NCBI GenBank assembly: GCA_914767715.1
Contig: OU612066.1
Span: forward strand, 34,944,283-35,004,282
Length of the DNA stretch: 60,000 nucleotides
Direction: 5' to 3'
From: Membranipora membranacea
Taxonomy: Eukaryota > Bryozoa > Gymnolaemata > Cheilostomatida > Membraniporidae
Position 1 is the stretch's first letter. Each line of letters starts with the position of its first letter. Positions 59,301 through 60,000 of this stretch are shown piece by piece. Made by a program: the position numbers and the translations under genes. A model generated the notes under the pieces. That model had not been told where the DNA came from. It did no database searches and saw only the letters and a list, made by a program, of their open reading frames with translations.

Positions 59301-60000
59301 ATACCTGGATCTACAGGCCAGAAAGGTTCTCAAGGATTGGTGGGTCTAAGAGGGGCACAGGGTTTGAAGGGAGCTAGTGGGTCGTCTGGATCTGTATACA
59401 CCCACTGGGGAAGGAAGTCATGTGGGGTTAACGCTACTACTATTTATCATGGTAAGCTTAACAATAAACTGCATGTATGTGATTCAGCGGAATCCTTTCA
59501 ATATTGGTTGTTGTGGCTTTAAAATTTTCAACAGCAATTTTTAGGGCCTAATATTTGAACCTGATTTTTCTGTTACAAAATTCAGAGCAGTAGCACGTTT
59601 TTGCTCGTCGCCTCAAATAATTGAGCAGATTAGGAATGTACAAAGTGATGGACCAATGAGTATTGATTCAGTACAGACAGATAAACACCATGCCACAAAA
59701 TAAAATTCATTATCGTCTATTCAAGTTAGGGGTCTGGACATCCATAACCTTTTCTACATAGGGAAAGAGGGTTTATGTCACAGCTCATGAATATTCAATA
59801 TATTCTATAAAGTATACTCTTTTTGTCTCAAACTCTCATAATTTTCAACTCTTGAAAATGTCATCGACAACATATTATGTGTTATTGTTCAAATATGTTT
59901 AAGGGGCAGCATCTGCTTCAGCACCAGGCAACTATGGAGGAGGAACTAACTACCAGTGCCTTCCCTCAGATCCAAGCTTCGATCAATATCGGATAACTGA
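56319..60000 (+). CDS. Short-chain collagen C4-like secreted protein (3' incomplete)
   Basis: Exons are 56319-56353, 57036-57213, 57792-57924, 58133-58153, 58875-58973, 59218-59451 and 59904 onward. All have GT-AG borders and phases 2, 0, 1, 1, 1, 1, giving about 265 residues before the window ends. Exon 1 begins MEVLKLTRSLFW and joins VSVLL in exon 2, a plausible signal peptide or signal anchor. Exons 2-3 form an acidic coiled coil (AELERMLYEQNEILLKVSER), likely the trimerisation region. Exons 5-6 hold about 25 Gly-X-Y triplets (GIPGRDGRDGQQGPDGRPG). Next come YTHWGRKSCG at the end of exon 6 and NYGGGTNYQCLPSDPSFDQY in exon 7; this W.R..C ... YGGGTNYQCLP block is the hallmark of sponge short-chain collagen C4 and its relatives. 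The protein should be exported to the extracellular matrix. The last exon(s) lie beyond 60000. Introns all interrupt glycine codons (phase 1) in the collagen part, as is usual for this family. Confidence 0.9.

Noticed and set aside
1-60000. CRISPR arrays, prokaryotic operons, rRNA genes or LTR/viral elements
   Set aside because: No regularly spaced repeats, no Shine-Dalgarno-linked genes, no rRNA-like sequence, and no LTR pairs or gag/env-like frames were seen.

Overview
This is eukaryotic, AT-rich animal DNA. Protein-coding genes are split into short exons bounded by GT-AG introns, many exons end in matching phases, and the intergenic space is full of degraded LINEs, DNA transposons and tRNA-derived repeats. 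There is no bacterial-style gene packing, operon or Shine-Dalgarno context. The gene content (a short-chain collagen C4-type protein, an innexin, an atlastin/GBP-type GTPase) points to an early-branching or marine invertebrate. The C4-type collagen end leans towards a sponge, while the innexin would be ordinary in a cnidarian or ctenophore and surprising in a sponge. I cannot settle the species from this window. All gene models were assembled by eye from splice sites and reading-frame phase.

Layout, left to right. 0.4-4.05 kb (+): a seven-exon gene for a Ser/Pro/Lys-rich, probably disordered protein of unknown function; its 5' end is likely outside the window. 4.2-11.5 kb: no confident gene, with several local duplications and a GC-richer island at 7.5-8.56 kb. 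11.55-13.72 kb (-): a complete five-exon innexin of about 376 residues. 13.7-17.4 kb: intergenic, with a possible SINE. 17.38-25.35 kb (+): an atlastin/GBP-like GTPase gene whose last readable exon seems to carry a one-base frame break. A further exon (25.50-25.54 kb) and a charged-helix ORF with a hydrophobic tail (34.04-34.92 kb) may be the rest of this gene.

26.46-29.4 kb (-): a decayed CR1/L2/Rex1-like LINE. 31.81-32.86 kb: a hAT-type element with a perfect 8-bp target duplication and a tRNA-like SINE inside. 35.6-43.1 kb: the most complex structure. One minus-strand LINE is cut in two by a 5.46-kb element (36031-41490) with ~97-bp terminal inverted repeats and a 9-bp target duplication, as expected of a Mutator-like element. 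That element carries no visible transposase but contains four candidate exons of a spliced gene with a polyadenylation signal. 44.09-46.48 kb: a ~600-bp direct duplication whose spacer holds a second hAT-type element (814 bp, perfect 8-bp target duplication).

47.3-49.4 kb (+): a broken RTE-type LINE. 49.79-50.46 kb (+): the last two exons of an unrecognised gene. 50.07-51.31 kb: a near-identical 59-bp inverted repeat flanking a local direct duplication, followed by a long GGGA microsatellite. 51.6-53.64 kb (+): another broken LINE. 56.32-60.0 kb (+): a short-chain collagen C4-like gene with signal peptide, coiled coil and Gly-X-Y exons, running off the right edge.
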